From DASWJQ01 sp036397095 (GTDB lineage: Bacteria; Chloroflexota; Anaerolineae; Anaerolineales; E44-bin32): a stretch of DNA of 33,305 nt. Where the stretch lies: contig DASWJQ010000185.1 in NCBI GenBank assembly GCA_036397095.1, positions 1 through 33,305 of the forward strand, given 5' to 3'. This document shows, piece after piece, positions 7,246-14,337 of this stretch; position 1 is the first letter of the stretch, and the number at the start of each line of letters is the position of its first letter. The notes beneath the pieces were generated by a model. It saw only the letters and a list, made by a program, of their open reading frames with translations, made no database searches and had not been told where the DNA came from. The position numbers were made by a program, and so were the translations under genes.

Positions 7246-8007
7246 GTGCGCCGGGCCAGCGCGCTGCTGCTGGTAGCCGTGTTGGCCGCCTGCGGTGGCA
7301 CGGTTACCCCCAGCCCCACTGCGCCGCCTGTGCCGCGGGTCAGCGTCGGGCTGAGCGCGCTCCCGCTGCCGCAGTCGCTGGGTGAGACCTACCTCCAGGA
7401 GATCGGGCCGCTTCCCTTCGATCTGGTCCCGCTCCCCAGCCTGGCCGGCCTGCAAGCGGTCGAAGACGGAGACAGCCTGGCTCATCTGGATTACCCGCCC
7501 GTCCCCGACGGCTGGTCCGGTTTTCTGCTCGGCTGGGAGGGGATCGCGGTTGTGGTTCACGCCCAGGTGGTTGTGCGCCAACTGGACAGGGAAGATCTGG
7601 CCGGTGTGTTCACTGGCCGCCTCACACGCTGGGATCAAATCGGAGCCGGTGAAGGTTCAATCCAGCCGGTCATCTACCCCCAGGGCGACCGGCTGCGCCA
7701 GGCCTTCGTCGAGCAGGTGATGCCCACTGGCCGCATAACGACGCTGGCCCGCTTGGGCCCAACACCGCAGGCCGTGCTCGAAATTGTGAGAGCGGAACGG
7801 GGGGCGATCGGCCTGGTGCCCTACCGTGCGGTCGCCGATGCTGAGGGCGTCGCAGTGCTGCGAATCGAAGGCGTGCTGCCGACGCTGAGCTCCATCGCAG
7901 ATGGGGCCTACGGCCTCCGCCTGCCGCTGTTGGCGCTGGCCCCGGTCGAACCACAGGGTGAAGTGCGGGAATGGTTGGTGTGGGCGCAGTCCTCGGGTGG
8001 AGAGTAA
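7246..8007 (+). CDS. PstS-like substrate-binding lipoprotein
   Basis: An exported lipoprotein of about 253 aa that looks like a short periplasmic-binding-protein domain of the phosphate/PstS type. The blocks LAGVFTGRLTRWDQIG, VIYPQGDRLRQAF and GAIGLVPYRAV match the pattern in which PstS-like proteins contact the ligand. The signal peptide ends at LAAC (Cys16 from the GTG start). I chose GTG 7246, just after the uppP stop; TTG 7243 is equally possible, and the frame back to GTG 7213 overlaps uppP and spoils the signal peptide. No transporter permease or ATPase is adjacent, so the ligand is unknown. Its TAA stop is the first three bases of repeat copy B. Confidence 0.7.
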   Translation: MRRASALLLVAVLAACGGTVTPSPTAPPVPRVSVGLSALPLPQSLGETYLQEIGPLPFDLVPLPSLAGLQAVEDGDSLAHLDYPPVPDGWSGFLLGWEGIAVVVHAQVVVRQLDREDLAGVFTGRLTRWDQIGAGEGSIQPVIYPQGDRLRQAFVEQVMPTGRITTLARLGPTPQAVLEIVRAERGAIGLVPYRAVADAEGVAVLRIEGVLPTLSSIADGAYGLRLPLLALAPVEPQGEVREWLVWAQSSGGE

Positions 8008-8198
8008 CCACAAAGACGCCAAGGGCTCAAAGAGTTTATTAAGGACACAAAGGAGAGCGGCGTTTGGCTGTCAGCCGGCCGCGTATAGCCGTCAGCGTTG
8101 AGTTCTCAGCGCCAAGGAATTGCCGCTACTGCGGCAGCCTGTCCTGGCTGATGGCTGACTGCGGGCTTCCTTCGTGCCCTTTTGTGCCTTTGTGGTTA
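8005..8198. repeat. Interspersed repeat, copy B, bounded by two stop codons
   Basis: Inverted ends: TAACCACAAAGACGCCAAGG on the plus strand from 8005 and TAACCACAAAGGCACAAAAG on the minus strand from 8198; the first 11 bases are identical. The interior 8068-8116 reads as seven in-phase 7-mers, including CTGTCAG, CCGTCAG and TTCTCAG; TGGCTGA is doubled at 8145-8158. The terminal TAA at each end is the stop codon of the gene on that side (PstS-like on plus, hydrolase on minus). Confidence 0.75.
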
Positions 8199-8846
8199 GT
8201 CTCGGAGGAACGGGTTGGAGGCTCGCTCCCGGCCGACCGTAGTCTCCGGACCGTGGCCGGGCAGCAGCCGTGTCTCATCGGGCAGGCTGAGTACGTGCCG
8301 TTGGATACTGGCCATGAGCTGCTCGCCATTTCCGCCGGGCAGGTCCGTCCGCCCGACGCTGCCGGCAAAGATCAGGTCGCCGCAGAACAAGCTGGCCAGC
8401 GCCTGGCAATAGAACAGCATGTGGCCCGGAGTATGGCCGGGTGCGTGGATGGCGGTAAACAGCGCCGGTCCCAGCCTGAGCTCCATGCCGTCGAAGAGAT
8501 CGACGGTCGGTTCGGGACCCGGATCGAAGTCGGTGTAGCCGAAGGGGGCGGCGCCGCCGTGCATCTGCCACAACGGATGATCGGCCGGATGCAGCGCCAC
8601 CGGCACTGGCTGGCGGGCGCCATCGGCCAGCGCAGCGGCACCGCCTAGATGGTCGAAGTGGGCATGAGTGAGCCAGATTTGGCCAACCCGCCAGCCGCGC
8701 GCCGCCGCAGTTTCGAGCAGGAAGGCGCCGTCCCAGGCCGGGTCGATGACCACCGCGCGGCCGCTTTGGCGGTCGCCCAGCAGGTAGGCATTGGCCTGAG
8801 CAGGGCCCAGCGCGAAGCTCAGAATCTCAAGATCGTCCATCACCAT
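8196..8846 (-). CDS. Metallo-beta-lactamase-fold hydrolase (YcbL/glyoxalase II-like)
   Basis: A 216-aa cytoplasmic metal-dependent hydrolase of the small glyoxalase-II-like group. The metal site is clear: THAHFDHLGG (H61, H63, D65, H66), HAPGHTPGH, CGDLIFAGSVGRTDLPGG and LLPGHGPETTVGRERASNPF. The end at NPFLRD is typical of the group. The exact substrate is not known; thioester hydrolysis is possible by family. Start is ATG 8846 or the in-frame ATG 8840; neither has a strong ribosome site. It converges on the PstS-like gene and shares repeat copy B as its 3' boundary. Confidence 0.85.
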   Translation of the reverse strand: MVMDDLEILSFALGPAQANAYLLGDRQSGRAVVIDPAWDGAFLLETAAARGWRVGQIWLTHAHFDHLGGAAALADGARQPVPVALHPADHPLWQMHGGAAPFGYTDFDPGPEPTVDLFDGMELRLGPALFTAIHAPGHTPGHMLFYCQALASLFCGDLIFAGSVGRTDLPGGNGEQLMASIQRHVLSLPDETRLLPGHGPETTVGRERASNPFLRD

Positions 8847-8861
8847 CCACTACGGCGAGTG

Positions 8862-9036
8862 AAACCACCAAGGTGCTAAGCACACGAAGGCCCAGGGAGG
8901 GAACACAAAGAAATATCGCTCTCAGGGATCAGCGTTCAGTTGACTGCTGACAGCTGACGGCTGACAGCCGAATGCACCCATTGTGTTCCCACCTTTTTCA
9001 TTTGCGTCCTGGGCGCCTTCGTGGTTCCTTGGGGCC
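8862..9036. repeat. Interspersed repeat, copy C (heptad-containing)
   Basis: Between the divergent hydrolase and lyase genes. The core 8919-8967 is seven in-phase 7-mers: CTCTCAG, GGATCAG, CGTTCAG, TTGACTG, CTGACAG, CTGACGG, CTGACAG. Ends are inverted and related: AAACCACCAAGG at the left, CCTTCGTGGTTCC at the right, each with a GGGAACACA stretch further in. Its left end aligns with the reversed right end of copy A. Confidence 0.7.
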
Positions 9037-9041
9037 AGCGT

Positions 9042-9072
9042 TTGACCGCCGGCAGTATACTCGGGGTAATCT
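9042..9072 (+). promoter_or_regulatory. Possible promoter of the tryptophanase-type gene
   Basis: TTGACC (9042-9047) with two candidate -10 boxes: TATACT (9056-9061, spacer too short) and TAATCT (9067-9072, spacer 19). Neither pairing is ideal. The second leaves a leader of about 28 nt before the ATG with the good ribosome site. Confidence 0.35.
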
Positions 9073-9107
9073 AGCCGCGATGGATGCCTACACCGGAGGT
9101 GCGCTGG

Positions 9108-10487
9108 ATGACCGACCACCCGCCCGAACCTTTCCGCATCAAGACGATTGAGCGCATCCATCGGATTTCTCGGGAAGCGCGGGCGCAGGCCCTCGAGCGA
9201 ACCCATTACAACCTGTTCGGCCTCAAGATGGCCGAAGTCTACATTGACCTGCTGACCGACTCTGGCACCGGCGCCATGAGCGACCAGCAGTGGGGCGACA
9301 TGCTGCGGGGCGACGAAACCTATGCCGGCGCCCGCTCCTTCGATCGGCTGCAACAGGCCTTCGCCGACATCTTCGGCTTTCGCTATCTGATTCCAACGCA
9401 CCAGGGCCGAGCCGCTGAGAACATCCTGTGCGCCTTGCTCGTCAAACCGGACAGCGTGATCCCGAGCAACGCTCATTTCGACACGACCCAGGCCAACATC
9501 CTGGCCCGTGGCGGCCGGCCGCATGACCTGGGGATCCCCGAGGCCAACGAGCCGGCGGCGGACCATCCCTTCAAAGGCAACATCGACATCGGGCGGCTTG
9601 AAGCCTTGATTGACGAGGTCGGCGCCGAGCGCATACCGTTCGGCATGATGACCATTACCAACAATGCCGCCGGTGGACAACCGGTGTCCCTGGAAAACCT
9701 CAAACTGGCCAGCCAGGTCTACCGGCGCCATCGGATCCCTTTCATTATTGACGCCTGCCGACACGCCGAAAACGCCTACTTCATCCAACAGCGCGAGGTG
9801 GGCCAGGCCGGCAGGAGTGTGCTCGAAATCGCCCGCGAAACGTTTTCGCTGGCCGATGGCGTTACCATGTCGGGCAAGAAGGATGGGCTGGCCAACATCG
9901 GCGGCTTCCTCGGCTTCCATGATCCGGATCTGTACGAACGAGCCGCCGGTGAGCTGGTTCTGCGCGAGGGCTTCCTGACTTACGGCGGCATGTCCGGCCG
10001 GGCCATGGAGGCGCTGGCTACCGGCCTGTACGAGGCGCTCGACGAAAAATACCTGGCCTACCGCACGGGCCAAACCCGCTATCTAGGCGAACGAATAGCC
10101 GCCCTGGGGGTCCCCATCATCCAGCCGGTTGGCGGTCACGCCGTGTACATCGACGCCGGCGCCATGCTGCCACATATCCCGGCCGAGGCCTTTCCCGGCC
10201 AATCCTTGTCGCTCGCACTCTACCTAGAGGCGGGTATACGCGGCATCGAATTAGGGTCGGTCGCCTTCGCCTATGAAGACCCGCAGTCGGGCGAACTCCA
10301 TCGGCCGCGGTTGGAATTGGTGCGGCTGGCCATCCCGCGCCGGACGTACACGCAGTCACACATGGATGTCATCGTGGACGCCTTCGAGCGGATCCTGACG
10401 CAGCGCGACATGCTGCCCGGCTACCGCATCCTGGAGGCGCCCAGGCTGCTGCGCCACTTCCTGGCCAAGTTCGAGCCGATCGTTTGA
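9108..10487 (+). CDS. tnaA: Tryptophanase-type beta-eliminating lyase
   Basis: PLP lyase of the tryptophanase/tyrosine phenol-lyase family, 459 aa. Tryptophanase splits L-tryptophan to indole, pyruvate and ammonia. The PLP lysine is K258 in MSGKKDG, and IIDACRHAEN (D215) holds the PLP ring. For specificity, position 382 in GIELGS is Leu; from memory tyrosine phenol-lyases have Arg there (MERG) and tryptophanases an aliphatic residue. PRRTYTQSHMD also looks tryptophanase-like. The start at 9108 has GGAGGT 7 nt upstream; an in-frame ATG at 9084 is the alternative. It stands alone, with no tryptophan permease or tnaC-like leader found. Substrate is inferred and other aromatic or sulfur amino acids are possible. 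Confidence 0.85.
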   Translation: MTDHPPEPFRIKTIERIHRISREARAQALERTHYNLFGLKMAEVYIDLLTDSGTGAMSDQQWGDMLRGDETYAGARSFDRLQQAFADIFGFRYLIPTHQGRAAENILCALLVKPDSVIPSNAHFDTTQANILARGGRPHDLGIPEANEPAADHPFKGNIDIGRLEALIDEVGAERIPFGMMTITNNAAGGQPVSLENLKLASQVYRRHRIPFIIDACRHAENAYFIQQREVGQAGRSVLEIARETFSLADGVTMSGKKDGLANIGGFLGFHDPDLYERAAGELVLREGFLTYGGMSGRAMEALATGLYEALDEKYLAYRTGQTRYLGERIAALGVPIIQPVGGHAVYIDAGAMLPHIPAEAFPGQSLSLALYLEAGIRGIELGSVAFAYEDPQSGELHRPRLELVRLAIPRRTYTQSHMDVIVDAFERILTQRDMLPGYRILEAPRLLRHFLAKFEPIV

Positions 10488-10503
10488 TAGGGTTGTCCCA
10501 GGC

Positions 10504-10635
10504 TAACCACGAAAACACCAAGGTCACAAAGGGATCAGTCAGGGATCACAAAGGAGTTCACAACCAATTATCCGTCAGGTTGAACTGCTTCGTGACCCTG
10601 ACATCCTCTTCGTGCACTTGGTGTCTTTGTGGTTA
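10504..10635. repeat. Interspersed repeat, copy D, a long imperfect hairpin
   Basis: Ends TAACCACGAAAACACC (from 10504) and TAACCACAAAGACACC (minus strand from 10635) match at about 20 of 24 positions. Further pairs lie inside: GTCAGGGATCAC (10538-10549) with GTGACCCTGAC (10592-10602), and AGTTCACAACC (10555-10565) with GGTTGAACT (10578-10586), leaving a 12-nt loop. The whole element can therefore fold as one hairpin. It lacks the heptads of copies A-C. It separates two converging genes and might stop transcription from both sides. Confidence 0.7.
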
Positions 10636-10645
10636 CCCCCAGTTG

Positions 10646-11683
10646 CTAGTTCCAGGTCCACCAGTCAAACGTCAGCGAGAACAGTCCAGCCGTGTCCACA
10701 TGGATGTAGCCATAGCGGCCATCCGATGTCTCATAGCAGTAGTTGTCCCCGGAGTCCAAATCGAACTCACTGTCCAACAGGGCCAATCCCTGGCAATCGG
10801 CTTTGGCCGGGGGATTGGCGGCAATGTAGCGGCCCTCGGCATCATGGAGTGGTTCGAAATTCTGCTCGGACGGCGACGGGAAGAAGGCAATGGTGGCATC
10901 ATAGCGGAAGTCTGCGTCGCCCGACCCGCAGCCGATGGGGTTGCCCTCATCCAGATCGAAGCAGGCGCCGTCATTCAGCACTTGATCCGAGCCGTTGGAA
11001 TAGGCAAAAAGCGGGATGAGCGTAATTATGGGGAAGACGAAGAAGGTGGTGGCCGTCGGGGTGGGAGACGGCGGCACCACATCGATCTTGACCCAAAAGG
11101 CGGTGGTGGCGCTGGGTCCGATGCCGAACAACACATTGCTGTTGTTGCGCAGCAGGAAGAAGCCCTGGTAACCGCCGGGGGCTGCCGGAGCCGTCAGGTT
11201 AACCGACAGATCAACATTGTTACCGGGCGGTACGGCGCCGGCCAGCGGGATGGCCGCCGGCGCGCCCATGGCGTCGCCGTGGTCAAAGACCAACGCATAG
11301 CTCGATGTCCAGGTACAGGTACCGTCGTTGCGCAGGCGCCAGGTCTTGGTGAAATTGTCGCCCGGATCAAAATTCGAGCCATCCGGCACGCTTACATCGG
11401 AGACAAAGGTGGCCCGGTCAGTGCAGCCCAGCGTGCCAGCAGTCGGCGTGGGGCCGCTTTCGGTGGCGGTCGGCTCCAGCGTCGCAGTGGGGGCTTCGGT
11501 CGCTAGCGATTCGGTCGCCTCCAATGAGGGCTCGGCCAGGGCAATCCGAGTCAGCTCGGCCTCGACGGTTTGCACCGCCGCAGTCTCATCAACCGCGGCG
11601 CCTCCAGCCGTCAGATTGCAAGCCATCATCATCATGCCGATGACCGTCAGGACCAGGATCGGGTTTCGCAGCTTCGGGTTCAT
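10646..11683 (-). CDS. Lipoprotein with Thr/Pro-rich stalk and NBR1-type Ig-like domain
   Basis: A 345-aa predicted surface lipoprotein. The signal peptide ILVLTVIGMMMMAC ends at a lipobox-like Cys followed by NLT. Then come the stalk motif DETAAVQTVEAELT, a Thr/Pro/Glu-rich linker to about residue 95, and an NBR1-central-domain-like Ig fold with the signature CTDRATFVSDVSVPDG, FTKTWRLRNDGTCTW and GGYQGFFLLRNNSNVLFGIG. The last 130 residues hold FDLDEG and ends LTFDWWTWN; I do not recognise this part. The ATG at 11683 has AAGGAG 7 nt upstream; the longer frame to 11833 runs through a leader hairpin (11699-11741). Last gene of the sigma-led minus-strand cluster. Its ligand is unknown. Confidence 0.75.
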   Translation of the reverse strand: MNPKLRNPILVLTVIGMMMMACNLTAGGAAVDETAAVQTVEAELTRIALAEPSLEATESLATEAPTATLEPTATESGPTPTAGTLGCTDRATFVSDVSVPDGSNFDPGDNFTKTWRLRNDGTCTWTSSYALVFDHGDAMGAPAAIPLAGAVPPGNNVDLSVNLTAPAAPGGYQGFFLLRNNSNVLFGIGPSATTAFWVKIDVVPPSPTPTATTFFVFPIITLIPLFAYSNGSDQVLNDGACFDLDEGNPIGCGSGDADFRYDATIAFFPSPSEQNFEPLHDAEGRYIAANPPAKADCQGLALLDSEFDLDSGDNYCYETSDGRYGYIHVDTAGLFSLTFDWWTWN

Positions 11684-11698
11684 GTAGGTGCTCCTTAA

Positions 11699-11741
11699 CT
11701 CGCCCGTGGGCAGGTGTGCTTCACCACTCTCAACGGGCGAG
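11699..11741 (-). promoter_or_regulatory. Structured 5' leader ahead of the NBR1-like lipoprotein
   Basis: On the minus strand CTCGCCCGT (11733-11741) pairs perfectly with ACGGGCGAG (11699-11707), with an inner hairpin GGTG-AAGCA-CACC. The 3' arm ends 3 nt before the AAGGAG ribosome site. It could control translation, protect the message or mark a processing site. I cannot match it to a known riboswitch class. Confidence 0.45.
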
Positions 11742-11816
11742 GGCCGCCACTTGTGACAGCTCACCAAGGCGACATCATCGCACGCTTCGAATGGCAGGGC
11801 AACTGCCATCAATCGG

Positions 11817-12722
11817 CTACGGTTGGTTCTCAAAATCCCAGCCGAAGGTGACAGCGGCCGTCGTCGCGCCCGATTCGACCGTCACCGTGCGGCGAGCCGT
11901 CTCCGACCCGTTGGTGTCGGGCGAAGTCCACCAGCCCGGGCCCAGGATGCTGCCATTGCCATCGGCATCGGCGATCACTGTCACACAGTACTTACCCGGC
12001 TTGAGGTCGTCGAACACGTAGCCATCGGACGGACCGGGGCCGGTCGTGGCTGTCGTCAGTCCTACCGAGGGACAGTCGCCAGCGCCCAGGCGCAGCGTGA
12101 CATTCGGGATGGACAGCTCACCAAGGTCAAGCAGACCGTTAGCCCGGTAGCCGCCGTTGTAGGCGACACATCCCTGGCCACCGGCTGCGTTGTCACAAAA
12201 ATCGTGATACACGGCGCCCACGATCTTTCCCGGCGTGTAGATCGGGGTTGGCGGAATGACCCCGACCGCCAACTCGTTTGTGTTGAAGTTCAAGGTAACA
12301 GTGATGATGGACAGCCAGCACGGCAGGCCACCGGCCGGCTGCACTTCGATCCAGACATTGTTGGGATCGGCGTTCTTGCTGACCACCGGAACGCTGGTGC
12401 CGTTGGCCAGGACCTGGCGCACGTCATAAATCGTGCCGGGACCGCTGCGACAGTTGGCGTCGGTGGTCAATCTGGCCAGGCGCGAGGGGGTGGTCGCCGA
12501 AGGAACCGGAGTTTCGGTTGGCGTCGGTGAGGGTTCGGGCGTATCGGTGGTGGCAGGTGTGTCGGTCGCCTGAGTCTCGGCCGTCATGACCGCCTCAACC
12601 GTCTGCATCTGGGCCGTCGCCTGACGGGCGGCAGCGCTTTCCATGCCTGGCAGATTGCAGCCAGCAAGCACAACCAGCAGCACAACGCTCAACAGCCAAT
12701 GCAGTTGCCCGCTCGACCGCAT
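11817..12722 (-). CDS. Lipoprotein with SH3-like and SdrD-B-like domains
   Basis: A 301-aa predicted surface lipoprotein. Signal peptide with a canonical LAGC lipobox followed by NLPG; stalk motif ATAQMQTVEAVMTAE; Thr/Pro linker to about residue 80. Next is a bacterial SH3-like domain (CRSGPGTIYDVRQVLANGTS ... WIEVQPAGGLPCWLS, about 90-140), then an SdrD-B/Cna-B-like domain (KIVGAVYHDFCDN ... PNVTLRLGAGDCPSVGLTTA ... YVFDDLKPGKYCVTV, about 165-300). The last domain is paralogous to that of the upstream lipoprotein, and the SH3-like part resembles the extracellular part of the sigma fusion. The start at 12722 has GGGAG 7 nt upstream. Wall binding is plausible for the SH3-like domain but unproven. 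Confidence 0.78.
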   Translation of the reverse strand: MRSSGQLHWLLSVVLLVVLAGCNLPGMESAAARQATAQMQTVEAVMTAETQATDTPATTDTPEPSPTPTETPVPSATTPSRLARLTTDANCRSGPGTIYDVRQVLANGTSVPVVSKNADPNNVWIEVQPAGGLPCWLSIITVTLNFNTNELAVGVIPPTPIYTPGKIVGAVYHDFCDNAAGGQGCVAYNGGYRANGLLDLGELSIPNVTLRLGAGDCPSVGLTTATTGPGPSDGYVFDDLKPGKYCVTVIADADGNGSILGPGWWTSPDTNGSETARRTVTVESGATTAAVTFGWDFENQP

Positions 12723-12865
12723 ACCTTAACTCCCTCTCACTCTATCGAAAGCTCAATCAGGCCTAGCCACCAAGGGTCCGCGTACTACGAACCGGCACAC
12801 CCCTGGCAGCCAGTCATACGCCGTGGTGCCCGGCACGGAACGAACGAGGTCAATCCGACCGCACG

Positions 12866-14302
12866 TCAGTCCCCAAACTGCCACATCAGGCCAAAGTTGA
12901 CGCCCGACTTGTTCTGCCCGGCCAGCAGGTTGATCGTTTGGCGGGCAACTTCACCGACCGTCGAAGGATAGGTCCAGCCCCCTGGCACTAGCTGATCTTC
13001 GTTGTTGTAGGCCAGGATGCCAATCGAAACACAGTAGGTCCCCGCCGGCAGGTTGTTGAAGGAGTAGCGACCGGCCGAATCGGTCGTGGCCGTTGCCAGA
13101 CCGGTCGAGGGGCAGGAGCCGGCGCCCAGGTCGACCACGACGTTGGGGAAGGGTGGCTCCCAACTCGGCTCGTAAATCCCGTCGGCGCTCCAGTCGGTGG
13201 GGGGTGAGCCGACGCAGCCTTCGCCCAGCACCAGAGGTTCGCCACCATCACCACCGGTGGTCAGGCAGCGATCGCGCCACACCACCCCGGCGATTGAGCC
13301 AGGGATGACACACAAGCGCGGCTCACTGCCGCTGGTGGCAAAGTCCAGCGAGTCGAGGCAGGTATTGTCGACCGAGTGCAGCTGGTTGAGCGGATAGTTG
13401 GTGTGGTTCAGGTGCGGTGATCCAGCCTGCTGCGGGGTGAAATGATCGTGGTAGTCGAATAGAAGGGGATCCTTCGGCCCCTGGTCCGTCCAGCCTCCCC
13501 ACAGGAATTCGACGGTGCCGACAAGGGAGGTCTTGAACGCCAGCTGAACCTGGGCCGGCCCGCCTGGCCCCTGGCGAATCCAGGCCGTGTCCGGATCTGC
13601 GCCTTGACCACTGTCGAACACCAAGTTCTCAAAGCCATCGGTCAAACCGGTGGGCGGCTCGGCCATGCCTGGCTCCTCGCCACCGGCATCGTCGTTGGCA
13701 TCTTGGGCGGCCCGGACTCCATCGGTCGTCCACTCGGTGGAGGCCGGCGCCTGGCCATAGATGAACCACTCGCCTTCGCCGTTTCCGTCCAAATCGAGCT
13801 CGACGCCGTAGTAGGCGCCGTCGGCAGGCTGGACGGGTCCTTCCAGAAATAGGGTGACGTAGACCCAGGGCTCGAGCACATCCAACTCGGCGCGTCTGAG
13901 ATCGAGCTGCGGCAGGTAGTCCATCGCTCCGGTAGTGAAGGGGCGCTCCAGCCGATTGGTGGTGAAGTCGTCTCCGGGTGCCTGCGCCTGGTTGGCATAG
14001 GCCAACGAGGAAGCGTCGGTCAGAAAGCGCTCAACGCCAGCCGGTGCATTGGGAATCATTACATGCACCACGGTTGGCGTCGGCTCAGCCGTCGGGGGCT
14101 CGGTCGCTTCGACCGTGGCCGTTGGCGCATCGGTCGGGGTGGCGGCAGCCGCTTCTTCCGTGAAGCCGGCCTCCAGCGTCTGGGCAACCGCCGTTTCTAG
14201 CGCCGCCTGGCCCTGGGGTAGGTCACAGGCCAGCCCCAGCGCGATCAAGGCAAACAACGCCAGGTAGACGGGGACGGGGGCGAGTCCTGGTCGGTGAGTC
14301 AT
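12866..14302 (-). CDS. Large lipoprotein with a C-terminal SdrD-B-like domain
   Basis: A 478-aa predicted surface lipoprotein directly after the sigma fusion (35 nt gap). Signal peptide FALIALGLAC followed by DLPQG; stalk motif ETAVAQTLEAGFTEEA; Thr/Pro linker. The middle 270 residues are not recognised; they include ELDLDGNGEGEWFIYG, a possible calcium-binding acidic loop, and a conserved-looking FLWGGWTDQGPKD segment. The C-terminal 140 residues (IAGVVWRDRC ... VVVDLGAGSCPSTGLATA ... YSFNNLPAGTYCVSI) are an SdrD-B-like domain paralogous to the next gene's. The ATG at 14302 has GGAGG 6 nt upstream; the frame to 14482 overlaps the sigma gene and is rejected. Function unknown. Confidence 0.75.
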   Translation of the reverse strand: MTHRPGLAPVPVYLALFALIALGLACDLPQGQAALETAVAQTLEAGFTEEAAAATPTDAPTATVEATEPPTAEPTPTVVHVMIPNAPAGVERFLTDASSLAYANQAQAPGDDFTTNRLERPFTTGAMDYLPQLDLRRAELDVLEPWVYVTLFLEGPVQPADGAYYGVELDLDGNGEGEWFIYGQAPASTEWTTDGVRAAQDANDDAGGEEPGMAEPPTGLTDGFENLVFDSGQGADPDTAWIRQGPGGPAQVQLAFKTSLVGTVEFLWGGWTDQGPKDPLLFDYHDHFTPQQAGSPHLNHTNYPLNQLHSVDNTCLDSLDFATSGSEPRLCVIPGSIAGVVWRDRCLTTGGDGGEPLVLGEGCVGSPPTDWSADGIYEPSWEPPFPNVVVDLGAGSCPSTGLATATTDSAGRYSFNNLPAGTYCVSIGILAYNNEDQLVPGGWTYPSTVGEVARQTINLLAGQNKSGVNFGLMWQFGD

Positions 14303-14337
14303 GTTGGTCCTCCGGCTGGTGACGCCACCGTTCCCCT

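Noticed and set aside
5164..8967. Regularly spaced heptads as a CRISPR array
   Set aside because: Units are 7 bp with no spacers, and no cas gene is present.
9080..9151. 23-codon frame overlapping the start of the tryptophanase-type gene, as a tnaC-like leader
   Set aside because: It has no Trp codon, overlaps the structural gene out of frame, and shares no feature with TnaC.
8922..10073. 383-codon minus-strand frame opposite the tryptophanase-type gene
   Set aside because: The sense strand has a full PLP-lyase with catalytic residues and a good ribosome site; the antisense product has no recognisable domain.
9108..10487. Tyrosine phenol-lyase as the call for this gene
   Set aside because: The expected phenol-binding Arg is Leu382 and the TYTQSHMD block looks tryptophanase-like; kept as a lower-probability alternative.
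12723..12865. Internal promoter or terminator between the two SdrD-B lipoprotein genes
   Set aside because: No -35/-10 pair at proper spacing and no stem with U-tract; only a weak TTGACC without a partner.
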